Position numbers and translations under genes: made by a program
Source of the DNA: Waddlia chondrophila WSU 86-1044
GTDB lineage: Bacteria > Chlamydiota > Chlamydiia > Chlamydiales > CAMCWV01
DNA length: 64,000 bases
Direction: 5' to 3'
NCBI GenBank assembly: GCA_945882915.1
Contig: CAMCWV010000007.1
Coordinates: 1 to 64,000 of the forward strand
Notes under the pieces: model-generated
Told to the model about the DNA's origin: nothing
Databases searched by the model: none
What the model saw: the letters and a program-made list of their open reading frames with translations, nothing else
Shown here: positions 7,833 through 16,556 of the stretch, piece by piece
Layout: every line of letters begins with the position of its first letter
How positions within the stretch are numbered: position 1 is the stretch's first letter

Positions 7833-9728
7833 TTACTGGAAGGCGGGTTGGATTCTTAAAGGCCCCAAGAGCTCTTTTGCATTTTCAAGATGAGAAAGCT
7901 GCCCGTCTCTTAAATACCGTTCGTAATGATCATCTGCTTCAAATAAAATGCAGCGCCTCTCAATTGCACCATCTCCTAAAGTAGCCCCATCAAAAGTGAC
8001 TGAGTGTTTAATATCTAACCACTTATCGTAGTGCCTCCCCTGAAGGAAGAGCGTAAAGTCCGCCAGCCTGTCACATTCGCCATAGATCACATACGGGGTA
8101 TCTTCATAAAAAGTAGGGAGCCTGTGCTCTTTTGGATAAAGAATAATATTCGCTCCTGCATCCGAAGAAACAGCCGTAGCAACAACATCTTTGCCAATTG
8201 GCGTTCGCAAAGCCCTCATCAGAGTGCTCATTGCCCCTTCTAGGCCCGTATAAGATGGGGTATAAACAAGAAGCCCTTTGTTAAAAGCGCTCAAGAGTTC
8301 AAGAAGAGGCAGGTTATTTCCACTGCCTGTTGCGACGCTATACAAAGAGACTTTTCCGTGATTTTGCCTTGTCCATCTTCCAATCATGAGCCGCTGCTTT
8401 TCTCTCTTCAGATAAGAGTCTCCATCAGAGATTAAAATCGCAGTGTTTACTTCTGTATCTGCAACAACCTCAGGAACAATCTTGTGCAGTGATGCATAAA
8501 GATCTGTGCTCGCAAAAAGACCGCCAAAAGACTGATTTGTTATGAACTCATTTGCTTTAGCAATGTTTTCTTTCGTGACTGCAACGTTTGTATCCGAAAA
8601 TCTAATAACGCCATCATCAAACACTAAAATATTAAACGTGTCTGCTGGGTGCATTGCAGGGAGCGCCTTGATCACTGCTGCGCAAGTAACCAAATAACGA
8701 TCTTTTGAAATGGAATGCGAACGATCTATGAGAAAGAATAAGTTTTGCCGTATCCGTTTAAAAGTAATCCCATCCTTTGGAAGAAAGGCCAAGCGGAAAG
8801 TATATCCAGAACCTGAAGACTTGGGAGTGTAGGCAAGCTCAATAGTGAAGTCCTGACTGGTTGCAAGGGTTCCTATCTGGTCTATTCCATAAGCCACCCC
8901 TGCCACCTCTTCTGCAGGAACAGTCAATCTAGTTCCTGCGGCAGCCTGTTTCCCTGAAACTGCAGGCGTATTTAAAACAGTGTCCACCCAAGTTGTAAGA
9001 GCTTCGTTGTTGCGCCCCACAATAGCATTTATATCGACACGCCCTTCAGCGCTTTGAGCTTCCGCGTGACCCGTACTTGAGCGGGTCTCTTTAGCCATAG
9101 CCTCTAAGCTTGCGTGTGGGTCCAATCCTACCTTTAACCCTTCTGCTTCAATACGGGCCAGTACCTCTTCTTTCACAAATCCCTTGGCCTGTTCTGTGGC
9201 CTGAACCAACTCTTGAATAGAGGCGTCATCTGTTTGCAGTGACTGCACCTCTATTTTAGCTAGAACTTCAGTCCTGTTGACAAGCACGACTTGCTCTTTT
9301 AAAGTCAGCTTGTCAAATGCATGTGAAGGGGCGACCTCTTCCTGGTCAGTTTCCTCTGCTCCAGAACCTATAGGAGACATCCGCATTACAGAACTATCTA
9401 ACTCTGGAGTATGAAAGCCCCCCTCTACTCCTAAAAAAGGAAGGTTAATAGGCAGATGTTGAGGGGGGGTAGGACGGTCAGCTAATTGGTTAAAAATAAT
9501 GGCAAGCTCCCGTTCTCTATCTTCTTTTTCCTGATCGGCATTAGGATGATCGGAATAGGAGGGAACGTGTGTGGATTCAATAAGAGCGTCATGGCGAGGC
9601 AGGTAAACATTAATACCCAATCCCTGAAGATATAAGACTCCCAAAGCATGCACTGCAACAGATCCGCAAATAGCGGTTATGAGCGCAAAGCTGTGCCGTT
9701 TAGAATGACGATTGGGGGTCGGTCTCAT
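7833..9728 (-). CDS. Membrane-anchored von Willebrand factor A domain protein
   Basis: This 631-residue protein has one N-terminal membrane segment (about residues 14-37, SFALITAICGSVAVHALGV) with a short basic cytoplasmic tail, so most of it should be periplasmic. Residues 40-300 are charged and low in recognisable motifs. Residues 325-520 are a vWA fold: FFLIDRSHSIS carries the DxSxS metal site, and TAILISDGDSYL is the typical later strand and loop. A region of about 110 residues follows. The N-terminal layout (short tail, TM, extended linker) recalls TonB-like anchors, but there is no clear TonB C-terminal domain. AGGGAA precedes the ATG. It follows the TPR gene by 56 bases, so the two are probably an operon. 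The partner and role are unknown. Confidence 0.8.
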   Translation of the reverse strand: MRPTPNRHSKRHSFALITAICGSVAVHALGVLYLQGLGINVYLPRHDALIESTHVPSYSDHPNADQEKEDRERELAIIFNQLADRPTPPQHLPINLPFLGVEGGFHTPELDSSVMRMSPIGSGAEETDQEEVAPSHAFDKLTLKEQVVLVNRTEVLAKIEVQSLQTDDASIQELVQATEQAKGFVKEEVLARIEAEGLKVGLDPHASLEAMAKETRSSTGHAEAQSAEGRVDINAIVGRNNEALTTWVDTVLNTPAVSGKQAAAGTRLTVPAEEVAGVAYGIDQIGTLATSQDFTIELAYTPKSSGSGYTFRLAFLPKDGITFKRIRQNLFFLIDRSHSISKDRYLVTCAAVIKALPAMHPADTFNILVFDDGVIRFSDTNVAVTKENIAKANEFITNQSFGGLFASTDLYASLHKIVPEVVADTEVNTAILISDGDSYLKREKQRLMIGRWTRQNHGKVSLYSVATGSGNNLPLLELLSAFNKGLLVYTPSYTGLEGAMSTLMRALRTPIGKDVVATAVSSDAGANIILYPKEHRLPTFYEDTPYVIYGECDRLADFTLFLQGRHYDKWLDIKHSVTFDGATLGDGAIERRCILFEADDHYERYLRDGQLSHLENAKELLGPLRIQPAFQ

Positions 9729-9784
9729 TATAAATTCCCTATGTTTTTTCTATAGTCGATTAAATCTCAAATGATAGGCTCATT

Positions 9785-12646
9785 CTAGTTCGTACTTTCT
9801 AACTCATTTAAATGAACTTTTGCCTTTGCCACGAGATACTCCGAAACCGCAAACCGCCCCTCTACAAGCGCAGAGAAAATCGTCCGTGCAGCAAACTCTT
9901 TGCTTTCTACTTCTGATAACGCTCCCCGAGATTTTGCAAGATGCGCCTGCAACTGTGCAATCCTAGCGTCAAGCCACATCATGTAGGCTTGATAAACCAC
10001 ATCCTTATCCGGCATCTCTTGCCTGCTCGCATAGTAGTCTTTAGCCCAGAGGTCTTCCTGATTAGAAAAATCCTGTCTGACACGTGTCAGCATGAATACA
10101 AGCTTTGCGTCCCTTTGAGGCTGCGGCTCTAAATTCGATCGAATTTCAGCGTATTCAATAGCCGCTTCTAAATGGATGGGCTCATGAGGCAAGTACTTCC
10201 GAATTTGAAGGTCCTTAAGAAGCTTCAAGACAGTGACCATTTGAGGATCATCTTCCCTCTCCTGCTCTACAGAAGGGGCTGAATAGATGAGCCTTGCAAG
10301 GTGAAGCTTAGCGCTGCTCGTCGCGTAGGTGTCAGATTCGCGGTTTTCCTTGGCAAGTGCTTCGTAGAGCACGCGCGCTTTAGAATTGTTTTTTGAAGAC
10401 TCATAAGCCTCAGCCAAAAAAAGTTGTGTGCGCGCTTGAAGAGTCCAGTGAAGCTCTGGACTAGCTTCTTGCTGAGCGCGAAGCTGCTCGAGCAAAGAGA
10501 GTTGCTCTTTCTTTTTGCTCATCCATCCAAGCAATTGGGCTAATTTAAACACTTCTGACTCAAGATACAAATTATCTGCTGTCAATATAGGGATAGTTGT
10601 AGCGGTTGAAGAGACTCCTAGAGCCTGCTGGAAGAGCTTTACAGACTTTTCTGCCAGATGGATTTTGCTGCTAGCCTCAAGCTGATTCTGCCAATGAGCT
10701 TTTAAGAAATTATCAACGCTAATGTAATAATAATTCGCAAGCCACAGACGATGCTCAGACTGAACAGGATCATCCCCTTCGCCGATAACAGCATAAAGAT
10801 GCTCAGCTGCTTTATTTAAGTATTGGGTTGCAAGTTCTGCTGCTTTTGAATCCCCTGCGATTTCTTTACTCTCTTGTTTCTTAGAGAGCTGCAGATAAGC
10901 ATTGAAGAGGTTGAGATGGAGCGAGTCTTTCTCTGGGAGGTCTGACTTTAAGATCAACACCTGCTCTCCATGAAAAGCAAAAGCCTCTGGGTCTCCCCCT
11001 TGCTTTTGGTAACATAATGCTGCTAGAAGATGTGCCTGATAAAGGTTGGGCGTTTCAGCATACTTACTTAAGTAAGCGCAGATCTCTTCTAGCGCTTTTG
11101 AATACTCGCCTAGGTCATGCAGCGTCCGGGCAAGCTTTAGGCGATAATCTTTTTCTTGCTTGGGATCGAGCACCCCAGCCGTAGCTACTGCTCCGGCAAT
11201 ATCGTTTACAAGCTGCTCACGAGCCCTCACCCCCTCTTCTCCCTTGGCTTCTATTTCCTCAACACGGTAACTTGCTGCTTTTAGCAGTTGCCTTGTGGCA
11301 TGAGGCAAATAAACACTTCTGGGATACTGCCTTGTAAAGTCAAGAAAAGCATCATGACACGCCTGCCATGAACCAGGTTTTGCCAGCAGAAGGTCTCTTT
11401 CAAACACTACCGCTTCGATATCTTCAAAAGCAGGATACCCATCCACAATGGACTGAAAAATTATTCTAGCTTCAGCCTCCTTCCCCGAATCCTTATAGGT
11501 CAAAGCCTCCAAAAATAAAGCTCGTGGCTGGTCTATATCTCCAGGAAAGCTCTTCTCAAAAACCAAGACCGCAGACTCAACAACTGCAATGTTCTTTAAA
11601 TGGTACCCACAAGCCATAATTGAAAGTAAAGCGATCTTAACCTGAGAAGGTGAGCTCACAGGCGCTGCAACAAAAACATTCAAATGCTCAAGCGCTTTTT
11701 CGTAGTTTCCCAAAGAAAAATAACTTTTTCCTATAATATAGTTAGCAACTGCTACTTTATCAGGAGCGCATTTAGAAATCACAGCGCCGCCTTCTTCAAC
11801 AATATCGGAGTACCGTTCGAGATCAAAAAGAAGAACCAGCCTATTGAAGTTTGCTTCAGCAGCTTGAGAGCCCCCAATTGCACTCACCTCATTAAAAGTT
11901 TTGACAGCCCCTTCTGGAGCAAAAAGAGATTGCATCATAGCCGCTTTAAACAAGAACTGCTCTTTATGGTCTAGCTGCGTCTCGGCCAAAGAAAAATAGA
12001 GTTCTGAGGCCTTCTTAGGATCTCCTGAAACTCGGTATAGATCTCCGAGTGCAGAAAGTGAAGAAGCCCCGTAGCTGGTCCCTTGGAGCTTTTCATAGGC
12101 AAATTTGGCTTCTTGCATCCGCCTATTTTTAACTGCTGGATCAGACTCGTCTATAGATTGTCTAAACAAAGCTTCTGCGTGGTAAAAAAGGTGTGCTTGC
12201 TGGATTTTAGTCTCGACAGGAAGTCCAGATTCGAGCAAGGGGCTCACTTCTTTTTCTAGCTCGGCATAGTGGCGGAGTTCATAGAGGCAATAAAACCGAT
12301 TAGCAAGTGTTTGAGGAGGAAGCGCAGCTGAGGTGATTGAATCATAGACCTTCAGAGCCTCTTCAAAGCGCCCCTCACTCGTTAGAATATCACCAAGAAT
12401 CGCGCGGAACTTATCGCAAAAGGGGCTCTGTGGATAATGATCCAGAAAGTCCCAAACCTGCCTTTTAACAAGGGAGTATTCTTTATCCTTCCAAAACTCA
12501 GCAATCCTCCTGATAGCAAACGCCTCTTCTGAAGAAGAAGGCATCACAGGTTGAGTGCCTGCCGCAACTAAAGAAGCTGGCTCTAGAGCTAGCATCGGAG
12601 AAAGCGGCAGCAAGGAAGCAATACATAGAAGAAAAATAGAGCGCAT
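9785..12646 (-). CDS. Large exported TPR-repeat protein
   Basis: This is a 953-residue helical repeat protein. I place the start at the ATG at 12646 because MRSIFLLCIASLLPLSP begins an obvious signal peptide; the frame remains open for 21 codons upstream. The body consists of repeated TPR-type helix pairs (for example GDLYRVSGDPKKASELYF, KSYFSLGNYEKALEHLN, LARTLHDLGEYSKALEEI), similar to YbgF/BamD-like tetratricopeptide arrays. There are no transmembrane segments after the signal, so a periplasmic scaffold is likely. It is transcribed just ahead of the vWA protein. An N-terminally anchored vWA protein beside a TPR protein recalls BatA/BatB-BatD/E type modules, but that link is an inference from architecture only. 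Confidence 0.82.
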   Translation of the reverse strand: MRSIFLLCIASLLPLSPMLALEPASLVAAGTQPVMPSSSEEAFAIRRIAEFWKDKEYSLVKRQVWDFLDHYPQSPFCDKFRAILGDILTSEGRFEEALKVYDSITSAALPPQTLANRFYCLYELRHYAELEKEVSPLLESGLPVETKIQQAHLFYHAEALFRQSIDESDPAVKNRRMQEAKFAYEKLQGTSYGASSLSALGDLYRVSGDPKKASELYFSLAETQLDHKEQFLFKAAMMQSLFAPEGAVKTFNEVSAIGGSQAAEANFNRLVLLFDLERYSDIVEEGGAVISKCAPDKVAVANYIIGKSYFSLGNYEKALEHLNVFVAAPVSSPSQVKIALLSIMACGYHLKNIAVVESAVLVFEKSFPGDIDQPRALFLEALTYKDSGKEAEARIIFQSIVDGYPAFEDIEAVVFERDLLLAKPGSWQACHDAFLDFTRQYPRSVYLPHATRQLLKAASYRVEEIEAKGEEGVRAREQLVNDIAGAVATAGVLDPKQEKDYRLKLARTLHDLGEYSKALEEICAYLSKYAETPNLYQAHLLAALCYQKQGGDPEAFAFHGEQVLILKSDLPEKDSLHLNLFNAYLQLSKKQESKEIAGDSKAAELATQYLNKAAEHLYAVIGEGDDPVQSEHRLWLANYYYISVDNFLKAHWQNQLEASSKIHLAEKSVKLFQQALGVSSTATTIPILTADNLYLESEVFKLAQLLGWMSKKKEQLSLLEQLRAQQEASPELHWTLQARTQLFLAEAYESSKNNSKARVLYEALAKENRESDTYATSSAKLHLARLIYSAPSVEQEREDDPQMVTVLKLLKDLQIRKYLPHEPIHLEAAIEYAEIRSNLEPQPQRDAKLVFMLTRVRQDFSNQEDLWAKDYYASRQEMPDKDVVYQAYMMWLDARIAQLQAHLAKSRGALSEVESKEFAARTIFSALVEGRFAVSEYLVAKAKVHLNELESTN

Positions 12647-12755
12647 AAGTAATTCCAAAACCGATTCTGATACTGGAACTATATAACAATGGGTCGCATT
12701 TTCTACCACCGTAACTGGGACAGAGCAATCGGATGAAGAACTTTCTTGGTTATTT

Positions 12756-12774
12756 AAACCGCAGCAGCGGTTTT
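12756..12774. terminator. Small GC hairpin followed by T residues
   Basis: AAACCGC AGCA GCGGTTTTT is a 7-bp stem with T-run on the plus strand. No gene is seen just upstream on that strand, so its role is unclear. Confidence 0.35.
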
Positions 12775-12899
12775 TCTGAAAATAAACCTTAACCCTTCCC
12801 TTCTCTCTCTCTTTTTCTCTGCTACGTGAATTATCAAACTTAAATGATTTGCAAACCCTCTGTGTTTCAAAAATAGAAGGCTATTTCAGCCTATTCTTT

Positions 12900-13166
12900 C
12901 TTAAGGGTAACAGTTCACATACCCCTCCTTCGTCGGTGCATGTGAACTGTTACAAACTTTTTTGTATTTTCTCTCACGTTCTCTCACGCCTCTGTGGTTA
13001 AAAAAAATGGTGTTAATATTTTTGAAACACAGAGAACGTGAGAGAAAATAGAGAGGGAGGAAAGCGAGCAATGCCACTTCAATCGTAAGGCTGCCAAAAC
13101 ACCCCCTATAAGCGTCAAATCTTTCTTGATAAAGTCGCTCTGGGCATGTGAACTGTTACTCTTAAG
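12900..13166. mobile_element. Ins-D element with GTAACAGTTCACAT termini, carrying a CACAGAG palindrome
   Basis: GTAACAGTTCACAT occurs at 12907, its inverse at 12940-12953 and again at 13146-13159. The outer copies extend to CTTAAG, giving an inverted-repeat element of about 265 bp. Inside, 12961-13055 is a palindrome whose arms contain TTTCTCTCACGTTCTCTCACG and GAACACAGAGAACGTGAGAG-like sequence. A copy of Rep-H (13093-13140) lies near the right end. A similar arrangement is at 16302-16643. It occupies the gap between plsC and the TPR gene. Confidence 0.7.
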
Positions 13167-13172
13167 GCTGCG

Positions 13173-13820
13173 TTACGGAGGGGTGCCGTGAGCGCCGGCG
13201 TCTATCCACTGACGCAAGGCATCGATTGCCTCGCGCACTTTTGCAGAAATAGCTTCTTGAGCCGCCCGCTTTTCCATAGCAGCAAACTCTTGAATCCGTA
13301 TCGGGGTTCCAAACGCGCAGTGAATCTTTCCCCATAGCTTAGGAAGCTTGCTGCCTCGGCCCCATACATCAAGGGTTCCCTTAACATAAACAGGGAGAAT
13401 GTCAGACTTTCCATAAAAAGCCAGAAGCCCCAATCCAGCCTTAAAAGGAGATAGCTCCTCAGTATTTGAACGGGAACCTTCTGGGAACATCAAAACTTTT
13501 CGCCCCTCTTGCAACAGCTCACACATCCTTCTAATCATTGCGGTGTTCCCTCCACCGCGAACAATCGGAACAGCATTCAGCCAAGAGATTATTCGGCCAA
13601 ACATAAAAATCTTAAATAGAGTGTCGCGCGCAATAAAAGTTACAGGGAATGGGCACGCTACTGAAACAACTTCAGGGTCTAAAAAAGAGGTATGATTACT
13701 TGCAACAAGCGCTCCCCCAGAGACCTTTTTAGCATGCTCGATGCCGTGCACTTTAAAGCCATAGCAAAGCTTTAGCCATGTTTTAGCGAGGAACTTAGCG
13801 AGCTTATAGAACCAGTTCAT
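13173..13820 (-). CDS. plsC: 1-acyl-sn-glycerol-3-phosphate acyltransferase
   Basis: This 215-residue membrane-associated acyltransferase makes phosphatidic acid from lysophosphatidic acid. NHTSFLDPEVV contains the catalytic H-x4-D; FPEGSRSNTEEL is the glycerol-phosphate binding block III; VARDTLF-type motif II lies between them as FIARDTLFK. Start and cmk stop overlap in TAATG, indicating translational coupling. It is the last gene of uppS-cdsA-cmk-plsC, the order I recall as CT450-CT453 in Chlamydia. Confidence 0.93.
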   Translation of the reverse strand: MNWFYKLAKFLAKTWLKLCYGFKVHGIEHAKKVSGGALVASNHTSFLDPEVVSVACPFPVTFIARDTLFKIFMFGRIISWLNAVPIVRGGGNTAMIRRMCELLQEGRKVLMFPEGSRSNTEELSPFKAGLGLLAFYGKSDILPVYVKGTLDVWGRGSKLPKLWGKIHCAFGTPIRIQEFAAMEKRAAQEAISAKVREAIDALRQWIDAGAHGTPP

Positions 13821-14530
13821 TATTGCGGTCCTTGCTTTGTTTTTAGCTCTATCTTCGATAGGGCCGCTGCAACCACTTGCTCTACTGTTAACCCAGAGGT
13901 ATCCAGAAGATACGCATCCCCGGCTTGACGCAAAGGGGAATGTGCCCTTGTAGAGTCCTGCTCATCGCGACGAGCTAAAGACTCAAGAACCTCTTCCCTA
14001 TTAAGAACAGTCTCTTTACTACCTTGTGTAGCCAAAAGCTCGCGATAGCGTCTTTCAGCGCGTACTTCAGGGCTTGCGTTGAGAAAAATTTTAACATTGG
14101 CTTGAGGGAAAACAACAGTCCCCAGGTCGCGCCCTTCAAAAACAGCATCGATCCCTTCTGCAAAGCGTCTTTGTATTGCAACAAGTGACTGCCTAACAAT
14201 GTCCAAAGCAGCTACCTCTGAAACATGATAAGTGACTTTTTGAGAACGAATGGGCTTTGTGACTTCCTCATCGCCCGAAAAGTACTGTTTAGCCCCATCG
14301 AGTTGTCGAATGGTAAACGTAAAGCTCCCAAGAAACTGCTCTATCTTTTGAGTATCTTCAAAGCTAATCGATTGTTTAAGAAGTCCATAAGTTACCGCTC
14401 GGTACATGGCTCCTGTATCGAAATAAGAAAACCCAAGCTGCTCTGCAAGTCTTTTAGCAACAGTGCTTTTACCTGTTCCGGAAGGTCCATCAATCGTGAT
14501 AATCACGTCACTCCTTGGAAGCGAATGCAC
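13820..14530 (-). CDS. cmk: Cytidylate kinase
   Basis: This kinase phosphorylates CMP and dCMP and recycles the CMP released by CDP-lipid synthesis. ITIDGPSGTGKSTVAKRLA is the P-loop and YFDTGAMYRAVTYG the nucleotide-monophosphate site; GRDLGTVVFPQA and RRDEQDSTRAHSP are standard CMP-kinase motifs. At 236 residues it has the normal length. Its first codons overlap the end of cdsA by 28 bases, and its stop overlaps the plsC start, so the three are tightly coupled. Confidence 0.95.
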   Translation of the reverse strand: MHSLPRSDVIITIDGPSGTGKSTVAKRLAEQLGFSYFDTGAMYRAVTYGLLKQSISFEDTQKIEQFLGSFTFTIRQLDGAKQYFSGDEEVTKPIRSQKVTYHVSEVAALDIVRQSLVAIQRRFAEGIDAVFEGRDLGTVVFPQANVKIFLNASPEVRAERRYRELLATQGSKETVLNREEVLESLARRDEQDSTRAHSPLRQAGDAYLLDTSGLTVEQVVAAALSKIELKTKQGPQ

Positions 14531-15357
14531 ATAAAGAAATAAATGAGCGGCGCTGTAAAGAGAAGAGAGTCTACCATGTCAAGTAATCCCCCAAGGCCTG
14601 GCAGCCGATTGCTATCTTTCACTCCAGCATCACGCTTTAGCAAAGACTCTGCAAGGTCGCCGAATTGTCCAACAACTGCAATCAGCGCTCCAAGAATTAA
14701 AGCCGCCCAAACCGAGATTCCCAAAGCAACAAAGGGGGTACCGTCAAAAAGAAGGGCAAGCACTACGCTTGCAAGAGCCGAGCCTATGATTCCTCCCATT
14801 AACCCTTCGATTGTTTTAGCTGGACTGATCTTTGGAGCAAGCTTTCTTTTTCCCCATTTTGTCCCCACAAGAAAGCCGCCAACATCTCCCATTTTGGTTA
14901 CAACAAGCAAATAGACTAACCACAAAGTGCCGTTATAAAGGCTATTTGGAGGGAAGAAGTAGGTGATCTTAATGATCAAAGAAAGAGGCACTGTAATGTA
15001 GCAAATCCCAAAAAAAGCTATCGCTATATTAATGAAAGGCTTCTCTCCTGAGAAAAAGTACTGAACGATAATAATGCCCAGAGTTGCCGCTAACACAAAT
15101 GTGGGAAGGACTGACGGGACTCCCACTAACGTCATGATTAAAATATATAGAGAAGAACCAATAATTGAGGTAGCTACCGGAGGACTCAACCCCTTAACTT
15201 TCGCTAATTGGAAGTACTCCCAAAGAGCAATGGCAACAAGAGCAGCAAGGGCCATTCCAAAAAAGCACCATCCCCACGAAAGGGTTGATAAAAAGATACA
15301 TATACCGACAAGCGTAACGACTGCGCCGCCGACAACTAGGCGATTTTTTAACTCCAT
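14503..15357 (-). CDS. cdsA: Phosphatidate cytidylyltransferase
   Basis: This integral membrane enzyme makes CDP-diacylglycerol from phosphatidic acid and CTP. It is 284 residues with about eight hydrophobic segments. SPAKTIEGLMGGIIGS and QFGDLAESLLKRDAGVKDS followed by LPGLGGLLDMVDS correspond to the CdsA signature. The usual PGHGG is PGLGG and the usual LDRxDS is LDMVDS, so two commonly conserved signature residues (His and Arg) differ. The catalytic KRD...KD acidic-basic core is kept. It starts 3 bases after the uppS stop. Confidence 0.94.
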   Translation of the reverse strand: MELKNRLVVGGAVVTLVGICIFLSTLSWGWCFFGMALAALVAIALWEYFQLAKVKGLSPPVATSIIGSSLYILIMTLVGVPSVLPTFVLAATLGIIIVQYFFSGEKPFINIAIAFFGICYITVPLSLIIKITYFFPPNSLYNGTLWLVYLLVVTKMGDVGGFLVGTKWGKRKLAPKISPAKTIEGLMGGIIGSALASVVLALLFDGTPFVALGISVWAALILGALIAVVGQFGDLAESLLKRDAGVKDSNRLPGLGGLLDMVDSLLFTAPLIYFFMCIRFQGVT

Positions 15358-15360
15358 CGA

Positions 15361-16173
15361 TCACCCTCCGAAACGCCGTTTGCGCTTTTGATATTCAAGA
15401 ATTGCAATAAGTAGTTCATGAGAAGAGAAGTCGGGCCACAAAACCTGAGTAACGTAGACTTCCGCATAAGATAGTTGCCACAAAAGGAAGTTGCTTAAGC
15501 GCATCTCCCCGCCCGTTCGGATGAGAAGTTCTGGGTCTGGCCAATGGGCAGTGTCTAAGCAACTAGAAAGCAACTCTTCTGTAACATCCTCTTTCTTTAA
15601 ATTTTGACTTAAACAGCGGTCAAGAAGGACTTCACAAGCCCTGCGTATTTCATCGCGGGCACCATAATTTAAAGCCAAAATAAGATCTATCTTTGTCCCT
15701 TTTGAAGTTGCCTCTTTCACTTCATCTAAAAGCTCGAGAATAAAAGGGGGGAAACGGGAAGTATTGCCAATTGCATTAAGACGCACCCCATTTTTAATCA
15801 TGTGCTCTCTTTGTTGGAGCAAATATATCTTTAAAAGGAGGGTGAAGGCATCAATTTCTGCTTGAGAGCGGTCCCAATTTTCGGTGGAAAAAGCGTAAAC
15901 GGTCATCGCTTTAATGCCAATAGCGATTGCAGCTTCAACGCTAGCAACAAGAACCTCAGCCCCTTCCCAGTGACCTAATGTGGGGTGGAGATCACGCTGC
16001 ATAGCCCAGCGTCTGTTGCCATCCATAATGATGGCAATGTGGTGAGGAATACGGTTTTCATCGAGCAGAGCTAACTGATCGGGCGTATATAGCGAAGACA
16101 GAGCTTCTGGTTCTTCAGTAATTTGCTCAGTACCTTGCTCCGCAACTTGCACAGAAAGAGCCGTCCTTGTCAC
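15361..16173 (-). CDS. uppS: Undecaprenyl diphosphate synthase
   Basis: This cis-prenyltransferase makes the C55 carrier lipid used for envelope polymers. IAIIMDGNRRWA is the Asp-containing catalytic motif; GHWEGAE, YAFSTENWDRS and LLIRTGGEMRLSNFLLWQ are the other conserved motifs. I place the start at GTG 16173, because AAAGGAGAT lies 6 bases upstream. A longer open frame starting at TTG 16206 would place that Shine-Dalgarno site inside the coding region. The resulting protein is 270 residues with a roughly 45-residue N-terminal extension compared with E. coli UppS. It leads the uppS-cdsA-cmk-plsC operon. Confidence 0.94.
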   Translation of the reverse strand: MTRTALSVQVAEQGTEQITEEPEALSSLYTPDQLALLDENRIPHHIAIIMDGNRRWAMQRDLHPTLGHWEGAEVLVASVEAAIAIGIKAMTVYAFSTENWDRSQAEIDAFTLLLKIYLLQQREHMIKNGVRLNAIGNTSRFPPFILELLDEVKEATSKGTKIDLILALNYGARDEIRRACEVLLDRCLSQNLKKEDVTEELLSSCLDTAHWPDPELLIRTGGEMRLSNFLLWQLSYAEVYVTQVLWPDFSSHELLIAILEYQKRKRRFGG

Positions 16174-16235
16174 GCTCTGATCTCCTTTAAAACGGCCACA
16201 TGCCAAATGCTAAGTTCAAACAACATCTGGGATAA

Positions 16236-16267
16236 ATTTCCTTTTTTCAACTACGAGGAGTATATAC
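16236..16267. repeat. Half Pal-A element upstream of uppS
   Basis: TTTTCAACTACGAGGAGTAT followed by ATA is the right arm of Pal-A with no matching left arm nearby. Confidence 0.75.
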
Positions 16268-16368
16268 AAACGATATTTTTTTCAGAAGCTCGAATACGAT
16301 CGTAACAGGTGACCAAACATTAAAACCCATATTTTAACGCAAAGGCACAGAAGCGCAAAGAAAAACAA

Positions 16369-16462
16369 GGCCCATTCAACAGTGAAGTGCGACAAAAAAA
16401 GATTAAAATTTAAAGTGGTCAGAGACCGCTGATACCTCTGGGGTGTTTTTCAACAAAAAAAA
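16369..16462. repeat. Interspersed repeat Rep-E, copy 2
   Basis: This is the inverted match of 73-161, as described there. Confidence 0.75.
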
Positions 16463-16463
16463 G

Positions 16464-16556
16464 ATATACTCCTCGTAGCTGAAAATGGGAACTTGGACGG
16501 CGCCAAAGCCCCGTTTTCAACTACGAGGAGTATATACTCCGCTTAGCTGAAGGCGA
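16464..16556. repeat. Pal-A element plus a second half copy joined at ATAT
   Basis: Bases 16464-16535 form a complete short Pal-A (ATATACTCCTCGTAGCTGAA at the left, TTCAACTACGAGGAGTATAT at the right). A second left arm, ATATACTCCGCTTAGCTGAA, starts at 16532, so the two share the four bases ATAT. The junction GGAGTATATACTCC is a perfect palindrome. Confidence 0.88.

Noticed and set aside
12647-12709. Upstream start of the TPR gene
   Set aside because: The signal peptide begins at 12646; the 21 upstream residues would bury it.
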